64,000 nucleotides of DNA, from the NCBI GenBank assembly GCA_963698715.1, contig CAVORW010000007.1:1-64000 (forward strand), given 5' to 3'. The notes beneath the pieces are model-generated. The model had not been told where the DNA came from and searched no databases. It was given only the letters and a program-made list of their open reading frames with translations. The position numbers and the translations under genes are program-made. Origin of the DNA: CAWHJB01 sp963698715 (GTDB lineage: Bacteria > Chloroflexota > Anaerolineae > Anaerolineales > UBA4823). Below, in pieces: positions 47,498-54,873 of the stretch; the first letter of the stretch is position 1, and each line of letters starts with the position of its first letter.

Positions 47498-47547
47498 ATG
47501 TGGTCCGAATATTTTTAGCGTATGCCCAAAAATTTTCGAACCACACA
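47498..47547. repeat. Imperfect hairpin upstream of the RiPP-like region
   Basis: TGTGGTCCGAATATTTTTAG (from 47499) is closely complementary to the sequence ending at 47546, with only a few mismatches and a loop of about 3 bases. Function unknown; it could be a relic of a small inverted-repeat element or a terminator. Confidence 0.5.
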
Positions 47548-47692
47548 CCAATTCTACAAAAATTGAGTACACCCCATTGTCTCTATCGCCAGGTCAAAGA
47601 TGGGATTATTGGTATAATGTCCGGCAAGACCGCTGTAGTTCTGGTTTACAATCCAAAACAGTCTTCCTTTAGAAAGCAACTTTATATTTTCC

Positions 47693-48148
47693 ATGCCAAA
47701 ACGATCCATCTTGTGGACCATTAATATCCTTCTGCTGGGTCTTGCAGCCTTTCTGGCGTATCATGGTTGGCAGGCAGTCAGACATGCAAAGATTCTGGTT
47801 GAATGGACCACAGCCAGCGAATTAGACACAGTTGGGTATAATTTGTATCGCAGTGAGAATCCTGCTGAGCAAGGTGAACGGGTAAATCAGGATTTGATCC
47901 CCTCTTCAACCAATTCGTTAACGGGTGGTTCTTACGAGTTTGAAGATCGAGATGTTCGCGTGGGCGTGAAATATTATTACTCACTTGAAGAAGTAGAAAC
48001 CAGCGGTACGACCAATCTTGCCGGCAAAATTGAAGTCACGGCCCAGTCAGGCGGGTGGTGGGAACTAGGAATAGCGCTATTGCTTTTTGTCAGTGTTATC
48101 GTGGGAGCTCTTAAACTGGTGAATATTGACCGGATCCATACATCATGA
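47693..48148 (+). CDS. Secreted/membrane fibronectin-like protein with C-terminal transmembrane helix, paralogue of 53895 gene
   Basis: A 151-residue protein. An N-terminal membrane helix (ILWTINILLLGLAAFLAYHG) is followed by a small beta domain with VEWTTASELDTVGYNLYRSE, then SYEFEDRDVRVGVKYYYSLE and VETSGTTNL. The C-terminus is another hydrophobic helix (WWELGIALLLFVSVIVGALK) and a short basic tail. The same VEW.TA.E.D..G pattern occurs in the protein at 53895-54866. The fold is fibronectin-III-like. The ATG of the HprK-like gene overlaps its stop (ATGA), so both are co-translated. Its role in the peptide region is unknown; a surface or scaffolding protein is a guess. Confidence 0.72.
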   Translation: MPKRSILWTINILLLGLAAFLAYHGWQAVRHAKILVEWTTASELDTVGYNLYRSENPAEQGERVNQDLIPSSTNSLTGGSYEFEDRDVRVGVKYYYSLEEVETSGTTNLAGKIEVTAQSGGWWELGIALLLFVSVIVGALKLVNIDRIHTS

Positions 48149-49008
48149 AGGAGGGTCTTTCATCGAACGCATCCCTGGGGTTGACAATCGCTGGTCTCAC
48201 ATTTCAAATCCAGTGCCCCGATCGAGAATTGCTGGTTCAATTGGCTGATCACTACGTGGACTTTCTAAAGCCAGTAGACCGTCCCGATGACCTGCTTGGT
48301 GCTGCCGATATTCATGCAGTGGTTGAGGTCGTCAAGCGTTCGGGTGGGCTGGATGACCTGTCCAGGTATATCTCGTTTGGGGATGGGCTACTCCGTGTTG
48401 GAGGACCAGACGCCGAGGGATTTATCGACGGAGCGAGCGGACGGGCGGAACTTTGTTTCTCCAGCCAGCATGCATTTGAGATCACCGACTATTTTTTACG
48501 GGTTGCACTGGCTGTAGCGGCATTTCGGGCGGGTGGTTTAATGCTGCATGCAGCTGGAATTGTCCATAAAGGCAAGGCGCATCTATTTTTTGGCCATTCA
48601 GGCAGCGGAAAAACCACGGTTGCTCGCCTGTCAGATGGCGGCAAGGTGCTAAACGATGATCTGGTCGTCTTGATGCCTGCTGACGGAGCCTGGCAGGCAC
48701 ATGCTACCCCATTCTGGAATCCTTCCCAGGTCCGTCCTTCCGCCGGACAAGCCCGCCTGGTGAGCTTTTATCGCCTGGTACAGGATAAACGGGTGTTTAT
48801 ACAACAAATGCAAACCAGCCAGGCAGTTGCGGAGTTAATCTCCAATGTTCCTGTTCTATCGGCCGACCCGAATTGCAGCCTCGACCTGCTGGATAGGGTT
48901 CAAGCACTGGCCCAAAATTATCCGGTTGTTCACCTGCATTTTCTTCCCGATTCTACCTTTTGGCAGGTTATCGATGCCACTGAAGATCTCCCGGCTAACC
49001 AAATTTGA
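48145..49008 (+). CDS. HPr kinase-like P-loop protein of RiPP clusters
   Basis: A 287-residue protein. The P-loop is at residues 150-158 (GHSGSGKTT) and the catalytic acidic pair at 171-172 (LNDDLVVL). Just before the P-loop is LMLHAAGIVHKGKAHLF, as in HprK-like proteins of peptide clusters. The usual N-terminal regulatory domain and the HPr-binding loop are absent or changed, and no HPr gene is nearby, so regulation of sugar uptake is unlikely. Related kinases tailor lasso peptides (known for PadeK and ThcoK type enzymes, which phosphorylate a C-terminal Ser). The putative precursor starts 225 bases downstream. Its target, if the precursor, would be Ser31 or Thr33/Thr34; this is inference. 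Confidence 0.8.
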   Translation: MKEGLSSNASLGLTIAGLTFQIQCPDRELLVQLADHYVDFLKPVDRPDDLLGAADIHAVVEVVKRSGGLDDLSRYISFGDGLLRVGGPDAEGFIDGASGRAELCFSSQHAFEITDYFLRVALAVAAFRAGGLMLHAAGIVHKGKAHLFFGHSGSGKTTVARLSDGGKVLNDDLVVLMPADGAWQAHATPFWNPSQVRPSAGQARLVSFYRLVQDKRVFIQQMQTSQAVAELISNVPVLSADPNCSLDLLDRVQALAQNYPVVHLHFLPDSTFWQVIDATEDLPANQI

Positions 49009-49153
49009 CAGCTACCAGTAGCTTTTTAGCTAAACGCAACCACTTCTTGATGAAACTTGCCAAATATTACCCTTTTTATTGAGATAATACCTGAAATGGT
49101 ACAAATTTCCTATCAACCCGAAGGGTTTTTACGTAAAAAACCTGGTTTCCTAC

Positions 49154-49182
49154 TTGTCTTAAGATTAATTTAAGGATATACT
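49154..49182 (+). promoter_or_regulatory. Sigma70-like promoter for the putative precursor gene
   Basis: TTGTCT at 49154-49159 and TATACT at 49177-49182 with a 17-base spacer. Transcription would start near 49189, giving a leader of about 44 bases before the ATG at 49233. Confidence 0.6.
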
Positions 49183-49232
49183 CAAATAATACAAGTGGAG
49201 CCATTATAACTATTGGGATTGGAGTAGCGAAT

Positions 49233-49367
49233 ATGAGTGGAGATAAAGAAAAAAGCACCGAACGAAAACCCTATAACAAACCGGAAGTTACACACGAGTT
49301 TGAACTGGAGACTCGAGCCGGTTCTGGGACTACAAAAGATCCCAATATTCTCGACCCGATGCCCTGA
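49233..49367 (+). CDS. Putative RiPP (lasso-like) precursor peptide, 44 residues
   Basis: This ORF is too short for ordinary gene calling. GGAG lies eight bases before the ATG, and a good promoter and a terminator frame it. The N-terminal leader (about residues 1-28) is charged and includes KPYNKPEV, giving a YxxP motif (Y14, P17), then EFELETRAGS. With Thr27 at -2 the core would be AGSGTTKDPNILDPMP, placing Asp at core position 8, which could close an 8-residue macrolactam with Ala1. Y14 is 13 residues before Thr27, two fewer than in typical lasso leaders. The LETRAGS boundary resembles lasso-type and PqqD-associated leaders that I recognise from Chloroflexota and cyanobacteria. No cyclase is nearby, so the modification is not known. 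Alternatively a small secreted signal peptide. Confidence 0.7.
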   Translation: MSGDKEKSTERKPYNKPEVTHEFELETRAGSGTTKDPNILDPMP

Positions 49368-49500
49368 TTGTTTCCTCATTCCAGCATGATTCGAAAGTAG
49401 GGCCGGCTGCCCTGACACGGGCAACATCAGTCAAAGTCTAATTCGTTCCTTAGTACAGTCTGGAATCGAGCGGGCTTAATGAATCAGTGATTTATTCCCA

Positions 49501-49527
49501 GGCTTCGTCAACTGACGAAGCCTTTTT
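49501..49527 (+). terminator. Rho-independent terminator after the precursor gene
   Basis: GGCTTCGTC (49501-49509) pairs with GACGAAGCC (49514-49522) over a 4-base loop, followed by five T. It lies 133 bases past the precursor stop and 86 bases before the C25 peptidase start, separating the precursor from the downstream operon. Confidence 0.75.
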
Positions 49528-49600
49528 GGTAAGTGGCTGTGGTGTAATTCGGTTTGGTTAGCCAATTACTGTTTTCCGAAAACCGAGATATGCCTGAAAA

Positions 49601-49616
49601 GGAGTTTACCGTCTTG
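49601..49616 (+). promoter_or_regulatory. Ribosome-binding site deciding a TTG start
   Basis: AAAAGGAG ends at 49604, nine bases before the TTG at 49614. The TTG places the signal peptide at the N-terminus; the upstream ATG at 49590 and TTG at 49554 lack such a site. Confidence 0.6.
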
Positions 49617-52600
49617 AAACGAATTCAGCGCCTGGCTGCCTGGTTGGTTTGCATCGGATTAATTTTAGCGCCCAGTCAAATCGGGGCAGGCTTGGGGCAA
49701 AGCGTGAACGAAGCGCCAGCGTCCTTGCAGCTGGTGCACGCTGATGAGAGGGGAGCAGTTCTCGAATTAGCGACGCCTTTCTATACCCTGCAGACCACAA
49801 AGATTGGCCCGACCGAGATTCAACAGATCACAATTCCCGGCTTGACTCAAAGCCATGAGCGTGGAATGCCTGAGCTGCCAACGATTGGGAAGTTGGTGGC
49901 AGTTCCTCCAGGCGTGCTGGTCAATTTAAGGCTGGTGGTTGATCAAAGCCAGATCCTCACTGAGCGCTATGTGCTGCCCATCGCGCCCGAGCCGGCCCCG
50001 TTGACCGAAGAACTCCAGCCCGGAACCTTTCAGGAACCAGTTCCGGCTACAGATGCCAGCCCAGAGCTTCGCTCCCGGGGCTTTTTGCCGGCTGAGCCGG
50101 CCTGGATTGCTGAGGAAGTCTGGCTGCGGGATCAACGCATGCTCCGGGTTGTCTTCTCGCCATTTCAATATGACCTAGCCACTGGTCAACTGCTCTGGCA
50201 TCGCCTGATGCGGGTTGAGCTGGAGTTTGTGGGTCAGAATAACCTTAGCGACCGGGTGACGTACAACGATCCGATCTATGAATCCATTTACCGACAGACT
50301 GTCTTCAACTATGAGTCTTCCAGCTCATGGCGAAGCAAAGCGCCCAGCCCATTGGCACCCTTGGCAGGCGGGCGAGCAGCCGGAACAGAGACCCGCTACC
50401 GGATCGTTGTCGATCATCCTGGGCTGTACCGGCTGACGTATAGCGACCTGCAGGCTGCCGGCCTTCCGGTGGATCAAATTGACCCTCGCAATTTACAGCT
50501 GACCAATCAAGGCCGGGATGTTGCCATTCTGATTAATGGCGAGCAAGACGGCAAGTTTAACCCGGGGGATGAACTTCTATTTTACGGGGAAGATTTCCAA
50601 GGCGATGTCATGGCAGCCGCTTACGCCAGCGAAGACGATTCCTGGCGCTATTACTACACCAACAACACGGCCTGGCAGGCCCAGCTAACCCCGGAATACT
50701 TCGAGCGTTATACAGTCGATAATGTCTACTGGTTATGGGTCCAGGATACCCCCGGATTGAGAATGCCGGACCCGATCTCCGGCGCGCCGAATGGGACGGG
50801 GACCGTGCCGCAGGTGTTTACCGATACGGTCCGGGCCGAACAATCCCATCGCTACTGGTCGTTCCATTTCACCAATCAAGATCCCTGGATATGGGATGAT
50901 GTGCCGGTTACCAGCACAACAACCCGCACTTACACCACTACCCTGATGGGCGTCGCACCGGGAAATTACACGGCCCAGTTGCAGGGAGAAATTTTAAGCA
51001 ACAAATACTCAACCGGTGCCCCGGATCACCATACCTGGTTCACGCTCAATGACAGCACCCAGAAATTATCCGAGGCATATTGGGATGGCCCAATCCGCCA
51101 GCCGTTTAACGCGCAGGTAAGCCAGGCACATTTGAGAGAGGGCACCAATGAGCTGCATATGACCGCGAATATCACAGGCTCAATGATCGCGGACCGAATC
51201 ACTTTCGATTGGTTTTCCATCGAATATGCCCGCCTTTTCCAGGCGGTTGGCGACCAGCTGACCTTCGAGTATGATGAAGCTGGCGGGCTGTGGGAATATC
51301 ATATAACGGATTTTTCATCGCCAGATTTTCTGGTATTTGATATCACCGATCCCCTCAATCCCCAACCCGTGCATTACCAGCCCAGAAGCCTGTATTTACC
51401 TTTGATCGCCCAAAACAGCAGCGGTTCTGCCCTCACAAACTCCTTCCCCGTGGATCAACCCGATCGCAAGAGCGCTGCCGAGCTGGTCTTTCAGGCCAGC
51501 CACCCGGGACGCGCCCGCTACCTGGCGCTCGCTGCACCCGCCATCCAGACGCCGAAAAGCACCAGCGCTTACACCCCGCCCGATCTGTACGCCACCAGCA
51601 ATGGAGCCGACTACCTCATCATTGCCCCGTCGCAATTCGTGGCAGCCAGCCAGAGCCTGGCCGACTATCGGGCCGCTCAGGGCCTGCGTTCAAGGATCGT
51701 TGACGTTCAGGATATTTACAATCTGTTCAGCCATGGGGTTGTTCATCCGCTGGCGATCAAAAGCTTCCTGGCTTATGCCTACCAGTCCTGGCAGCCGCCC
51801 GCTCCGGCCTTCGTTTTATTGGTTGGGGATGGGCACTGGAATTTCAAGGGTTATACCGGCGCCACCGAATCAGGTGCTAATCCGTATATCGACTCGCCCA
51901 TTTATATGCCACCTTACATGGCCTGGGTTGATCCATGGCAGGGCGAGGTCGACAGCTCCAGCCTGCTGGCAGCTGTTGCCGGCGCTGATATCCTGCCGGA
52001 TATTTCGATTGGCCGGCTGCCGGTGAACGATATCAGCCAGCTCCAAGCCGTGATCAATAAGATCATCGCTTATGAAAGCTCCCCGGGCGCGCCCTGGCAG
52101 CAGCGCATGCTGTTCGCGGCCGATAACCCGGATCAGGCGGGAAATTTCTATAACTTCTCCGATTTGGTCATCTCGGAGTTTACCCCACCTGATTTTTCGA
52201 TGGATCGCATCTATCTTGGGTTAGCCCCCATTACTTCCGGTAAAATTGCTGCTTTAACTATCACCTCGACTCTAAACATGACCGGCACATTGTTCGCGAA
52301 TTACATCGGGCATGCTTCTATTAATCGTTGGGCCGCTGAAGGGATGCTGATCACCAACGGGGACCCTGCCCGGATGAATTCACCGGTATACAACCACATC
52401 GTCACGCTAAACAATGCCAGCCGTTTGCCGGTTTTAGTCTCGATGGATTGTCTGGACGGCTACTGGAATTACGCAGTGGAGCAATGGACCTCGCTGGCCG
52501 AGGAGATGGTGCGCGCTTCCGATAAGGGTGCTGTGGCGGCCTACTCGCCAACCGGCCTGGGGGTGGCTTCCGGACATGACATCTTGCATCGAGCTTTTTA

Positions 52601-53075
52601 CACCGCGATTTTTGAAGATGGATTACAGGTGTTAGGCCCGGCTGTCTCGGCCAGCAAAACTGCACTATACGCCACCGGACTCCATTATGACCTGATTGAT
52701 ACCTTCACCATTTTTGGCGACCCGGCCTTGCGTTTACTTACTACAGCTGCACCGGTCCATGCGGCCCAAACTGCGGCCTGGGCTAGTGATGCAGTTTACA
52801 ACCTGCAAATCACAAATACGGACATTTATACCGGCACTCCGACTGCGGATATTTTCACCCTGTCTGCCCAAGGAAACAGCTGGCCGGTCGGCTTCTCACA
52901 GAATAACCTGTCACTGCTGCCGGGAGAGACTGCCAATCTAACGGTCACGGTCAGCTTACCGGTCTCTCCCCCACCGATCACGACAGACTACGTTGCGATC
53001 AATATCGCCTCGAACCGGCTTGGCGCCAGCATTGCTACTTCCACCCTGGTGACAACCGGAACTGGTGGGCCATGA
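49614..53075 (+). CDS. Secreted C25 (gingipain-type) peptidase, 1153 residues
   Basis: A large protein with a signal peptide (RLAAWLVCIGLILAPSQIG, residues 4-22). The N-terminal propeptide-like region is followed by a beta domain with YRIVVDHPGLYRLTYSDLQA. The C25 catalytic domain begins with ADYLIIAPSQFVAASQSLAD. Active site: His900 in NYIGHASINRW and Cys946 in VSMDCLDGYW, the gingipain dyad; FVLLVGDGHWNF precedes them. The C-terminus holds a CARDB-like beta domain (YNLQITNTDIYTGTPTADIF) and no obvious type IX sorting tail. The start is TTG 49614 on the basis of the ribosome-binding site. The stop overlaps into the S26 gene by one base spacing. It is the first gene of a five-gene operon, possibly acting on the precursor leader; that is inference. 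Confidence 0.87.
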   Translation: MKRIQRLAAWLVCIGLILAPSQIGAGLGQSVNEAPASLQLVHADERGAVLELATPFYTLQTTKIGPTEIQQITIPGLTQSHERGMPELPTIGKLVAVPPGVLVNLRLVVDQSQILTERYVLPIAPEPAPLTEELQPGTFQEPVPATDASPELRSRGFLPAEPAWIAEEVWLRDQRMLRVVFSPFQYDLATGQLLWHRLMRVELEFVGQNNLSDRVTYNDPIYESIYRQTVFNYESSSSWRSKAPSPLAPLAGGRAAGTETRYRIVVDHPGLYRLTYSDLQAAGLPVDQIDPRNLQLTNQGRDVAILINGEQDGKFNPGDELLFYGEDFQGDVMAAAYASEDDSWRYYYTNNTAWQAQLTPEYFERYTVDNVYWLWVQDTPGLRMPDPISGAPNGTGTVPQVFTDTVRAEQSHRYWSFHFTNQDPWIWDDVPVTSTTTRTYTTTLMGVAPGNYTAQLQGEILSNKYSTGAPDHHTWFTLNDSTQKLSEAYWDGPIRQPFNAQVSQAHLREGTNELHMTANITGSMIADRITFDWFSIEYARLFQAVGDQLTFEYDEAGGLWEYHITDFSSPDFLVFDITDPLNPQPVHYQPRSLYLPLIAQNSSGSALTNSFPVDQPDRKSAAELVFQASHPGRARYLALAAPAIQTPKSTSAYTPPDLYATSNGADYLIIAPSQFVAASQSLADYRAAQGLRSRIVDVQDIYNLFSHGVVHPLAIKSFLAYAYQSWQPPAPAFVLLVGDGHWNFKGYTGATESGANPYIDSPIYMPPYMAWVDPWQGEVDSSSLLAAVAGADILPDISIGRLPVNDISQLQAVINKIIAYESSPGAPWQQRMLFAADNPDQAGNFYNFSDLVISEFTPPDFSMDRIYLGLAPITSGKIAALTITSTLNMTGTLFANYIGHASINRWAAEGMLITNGDPARMNSPVYNHIVTLNNASRLPVLVSMDCLDGYWNYAVEQWTSLAEEMVRASDKGAVAAYSPTGLGVASGHDILHRAFYTAIFEDGLQVLGPAVSASKTALYATGLHYDLIDTFTIFGDPALRLLTTAAPVHAAQTAAWASDAVYNLQITNTDIYTGTPTADIFTLSAQGNSWPVGFSQNNLSLLPGETANLTVTVSLPVSPPPITTDYVAINIASNRLGASIATSTLVTTGTGGP

Positions 53076-53076
53076 G

Positions 53077-53556
53077 ATGAGCGATCAAGCGGATGAAGCC
53101 TACCGCCGGCTTGCGCTGGAGATGGTCGGCGGGAATTCGGGTATGGGTCCCATCAGATTAAAGATCATCAGCGGCAGTATGGCGCCCATGCTGCGACCTG
53201 GCGATATTGTAAAGGTAAGACCGTTGAAACCCAAAGAGAGCCTGCAAAGAGGTGATATTATTGTGTTTCAGCAGTCTGATGCGAATGACCCTGATCTTCC
53301 GCTGACACATCGCCTGATTGGGCGTTCCTCCGCCGGCTGGTTAACCAAGGGCGACTCGCGACTGCTGCCAGACGCTTTGATGCTGCCCCAGGCAATATTG
53401 GGTAAAGTCATTGCCTACCAGCGTGGGCAGCGCTGGGTTGATTTGGAAACTCCAGTCTGGCGATACTTAAACAGGACGCTGGGCTGGATTCACTTTTGGA
53501 TTGGGCTGTGGATGTCCTGGGCCAATCGCGCTCGTAAACTGTTGGGTCAACGCTAA
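53077..53556 (+). CDS. S26 signal peptidase-like protein
   Basis: A 159-residue protein. Ser34 in ISGSMAPMLRPGD and Lys91 in WLTKGDSR are the catalytic dyad of S24/S26 peptidases. H78 in LTHRLIG and G92-D93 are conserved too. No N-terminal membrane helix is present (unlike LepB); the C-terminus (WIHFWIGLWMSW) is the only hydrophobic stretch. Such soluble S26-like proteins occur beside PqqD proteins in peptide clusters. The ATG follows the C25 stop by one base, so co-translation is likely. It may cut the precursor or proteins of the neighbouring operon; substrate unknown. Confidence 0.82.
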   Translation: MSDQADEAYRRLALEMVGGNSGMGPIRLKIISGSMAPMLRPGDIVKVRPLKPKESLQRGDIIVFQQSDANDPDLPLTHRLIGRSSAGWLTKGDSRLLPDALMLPQAILGKVIAYQRGQRWVDLETPVWRYLNRTLGWIHFWIGLWMSWANRARKLLGQR

Positions 53557-53582
53557 GGTGATAAAAGTTATCTGGAGGTTCA

Positions 53583-53870
53583 ATGACCACCATCCATCTG
53601 GATAGCATCCCTGTTATGCATCCTGCCGTCGTCGGCCGGATCATTGATGAGGAGGCTGTGCTTGTTCTACCAGAACAAGGGCAGGTTAAGGTGTTGAATC
53701 CGGTGGGCGCCCGTATCTGGACGATGATCGATGGCGTTCGCAGCGTTCGAGAGATCGCAGCTTTGATCGGCCAGGAATACGCGGTGGACCCACGCCAGGC
53801 TGAAGATGACATCATCCAATTTATCCGCGATCTCGAGCAGCGCAAGGTGCTCAGGATTTTTGGCTCCTGA
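53583..53870 (+). CDS. PqqD-family protein (RiPP recognition element)
   Basis: A 95-residue PqqD-like winged-helix protein. The beta hairpin reads AVLVLPEQGQVKVLNPVGAR, then IWTMIDGVRSVREIAALIGQ and a C-terminal helix (DDIIQFIRDLEQRKVLRIF). This family binds leader peptides in RiPP pathways (PqqD, lasso B1). A good GGAGG site lies seven bases before the ATG. It sits 26 bases past the S26 gene. The likely partner is the 44-residue precursor, via the YxxP leader motif, but no modifying enzyme is present in the operon. Confidence 0.87.
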   Translation: MTTIHLDSIPVMHPAVVGRIIDEEAVLVLPEQGQVKVLNPVGARIWTMIDGVRSVREIAALIGQEYAVDPRQAEDDIIQFIRDLEQRKVLRIFGS

Positions 53871-53894
53871 CTTAGGATCCAGGAAAGTAGACGA

Positions 53895-54866
53895 ATGCAC
53901 TCAACCCGGAGCTCCGCTGGCCGTAAATTCAACTGGCTTGTGATTTGTTTGCCGCTGGTCCTGATCCTGTTCCTGCTCTCTGGCCCGGCAGATAAAGCCC
54001 GCGCCGCGGTTACCCTGATTTCTTTTACAGCCACGGGGTTGGACGGCTTCATCCTGGTGGAGTGGGAGACTGCCACCGAGATTGACAATGCCGGCTTCTT
54101 TATTCAAGCCAGCGATCAAGAAGCGGGTACCTACACCCGGATTGGGGAGTTTATATTTTCAGATGCGTTTGGTTTGACTGGTGCATATTACGTTTACGAA
54201 GATGAAGATGTCATTCCGGGGGTCAGAAAGTGGTACAAACTGGAGTCCGTAGCGAACGATCAAACTTCAGAACTCTCATCACCAACTTCGGCTGTTGCGA
54301 GTCAGTCATCTACGACAATCCCCGGCACGCCAACGCCGACGCCGACGGCGACTGCCTCGCCTACAGCGACAGACAGCTCCACCAGTGTTTCGTCACCCAC
54401 CTGGACTTCGACGGCAACTATCGGCGGGGCTTATCCCGGCCCGGCAACAGCCACTCCACCCTATCCCGGGATACCCACCACAGTTTCACCCTATCTCGGC
54501 GTGCCTACCACAGTTGTACCCTTCCAAGGATTTACCTCTACACCGGGCGGACCGCTGAACCCGGTCTCTACCCCTGATATTGGACAGGGATTGGCAGGCA
54601 CAGTTTTACCCCAAGAGAGTCAGTTGGCGATCCCTGATGCCAGTCTTGCGGGCACCCTGGTGCCTCTGCCAGAGATTACAATCCAGTTTCTTAATGGTAC
54701 TCCCGGAACCCAGGAATTGAACGTGCTGGCAGATCCGAGTTTGGCAGATGATTCGCAAGCTGGAGGTTCACCTGGCTGGTCACGCTATGGAACCCTAAGT
54801 TTTATCATGTTGATCTGGGCTCTTTTGGGTGGCTGGTTCTGGTTGACATTCCGGAAAATAGATTAA
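53895..54866 (+). CDS. Secreted fibronectin-like protein with Pro/Thr-rich stalk and C-terminal membrane helix
   Basis: A 323-residue protein. A signal peptide (about residues 12-38, WLVICLPLVLILFLLSGPAD) is followed by a small fibronectin-III-like domain with FILVEWETATEIDNAGFFIQ, the same fold as the protein at 47693. From about residue 130 to 270 is a Pro/Thr/Ser-rich stalk with TPTPTATASPTAT and GIPTTV-type repeats. A C-terminal helix (YGTLSFIMLIWALLGGWFWL) and a short basic tail (TFRKID) anchor it, with the domain outside. It lies in the five-gene operon 24 bases after PqqD and is followed by the C25 lipoprotein after seven bases. A cell-wall-attached stalk protein is likely; its role in the pathway is unknown. 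Confidence 0.75.
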   Translation: MHSTRSSAGRKFNWLVICLPLVLILFLLSGPADKARAAVTLISFTATGLDGFILVEWETATEIDNAGFFIQASDQEAGTYTRIGEFIFSDAFGLTGAYYVYEDEDVIPGVRKWYKLESVANDQTSELSSPTSAVASQSSTTIPGTPTPTPTATASPTATDSSTSVSSPTWTSTATIGGAYPGPATATPPYPGIPTTVSPYLGVPTTVVPFQGFTSTPGGPLNPVSTPDIGQGLAGTVLPQESQLAIPDASLAGTLVPLPEITIQFLNGTPGTQELNVLADPSLADDSQAGGSPGWSRYGTLSFIMLIWALLGGWFWLTFRKID

Positions 54867-54873
54867 TCACTGC

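Larger units (their letters stand above)
47097..47692. other. Intergenic region with tandem repeat and hairpin
   Basis: About 600 bases between the divergent genes at 47090 and 47693. It carries the 14-bp tandem repeat (47154-47265) and an imperfect hairpin (47498-47547). A TATAAT at 47613-47618 may be a -10 for the gene at 47693, but I see no matching -35. No gene is supported; the open frame through the tandem repeat is only a by-product of the repeat. Confidence 0.5.

Noticed and set aside
47693..49367. Complete lasso peptide cluster
   Set aside because: No asparagine synthetase-like cyclase and no B2 transglutaminase-like protease occur in the window, so the cluster call is limited to a precursor-like ORF with PqqD and kinase.
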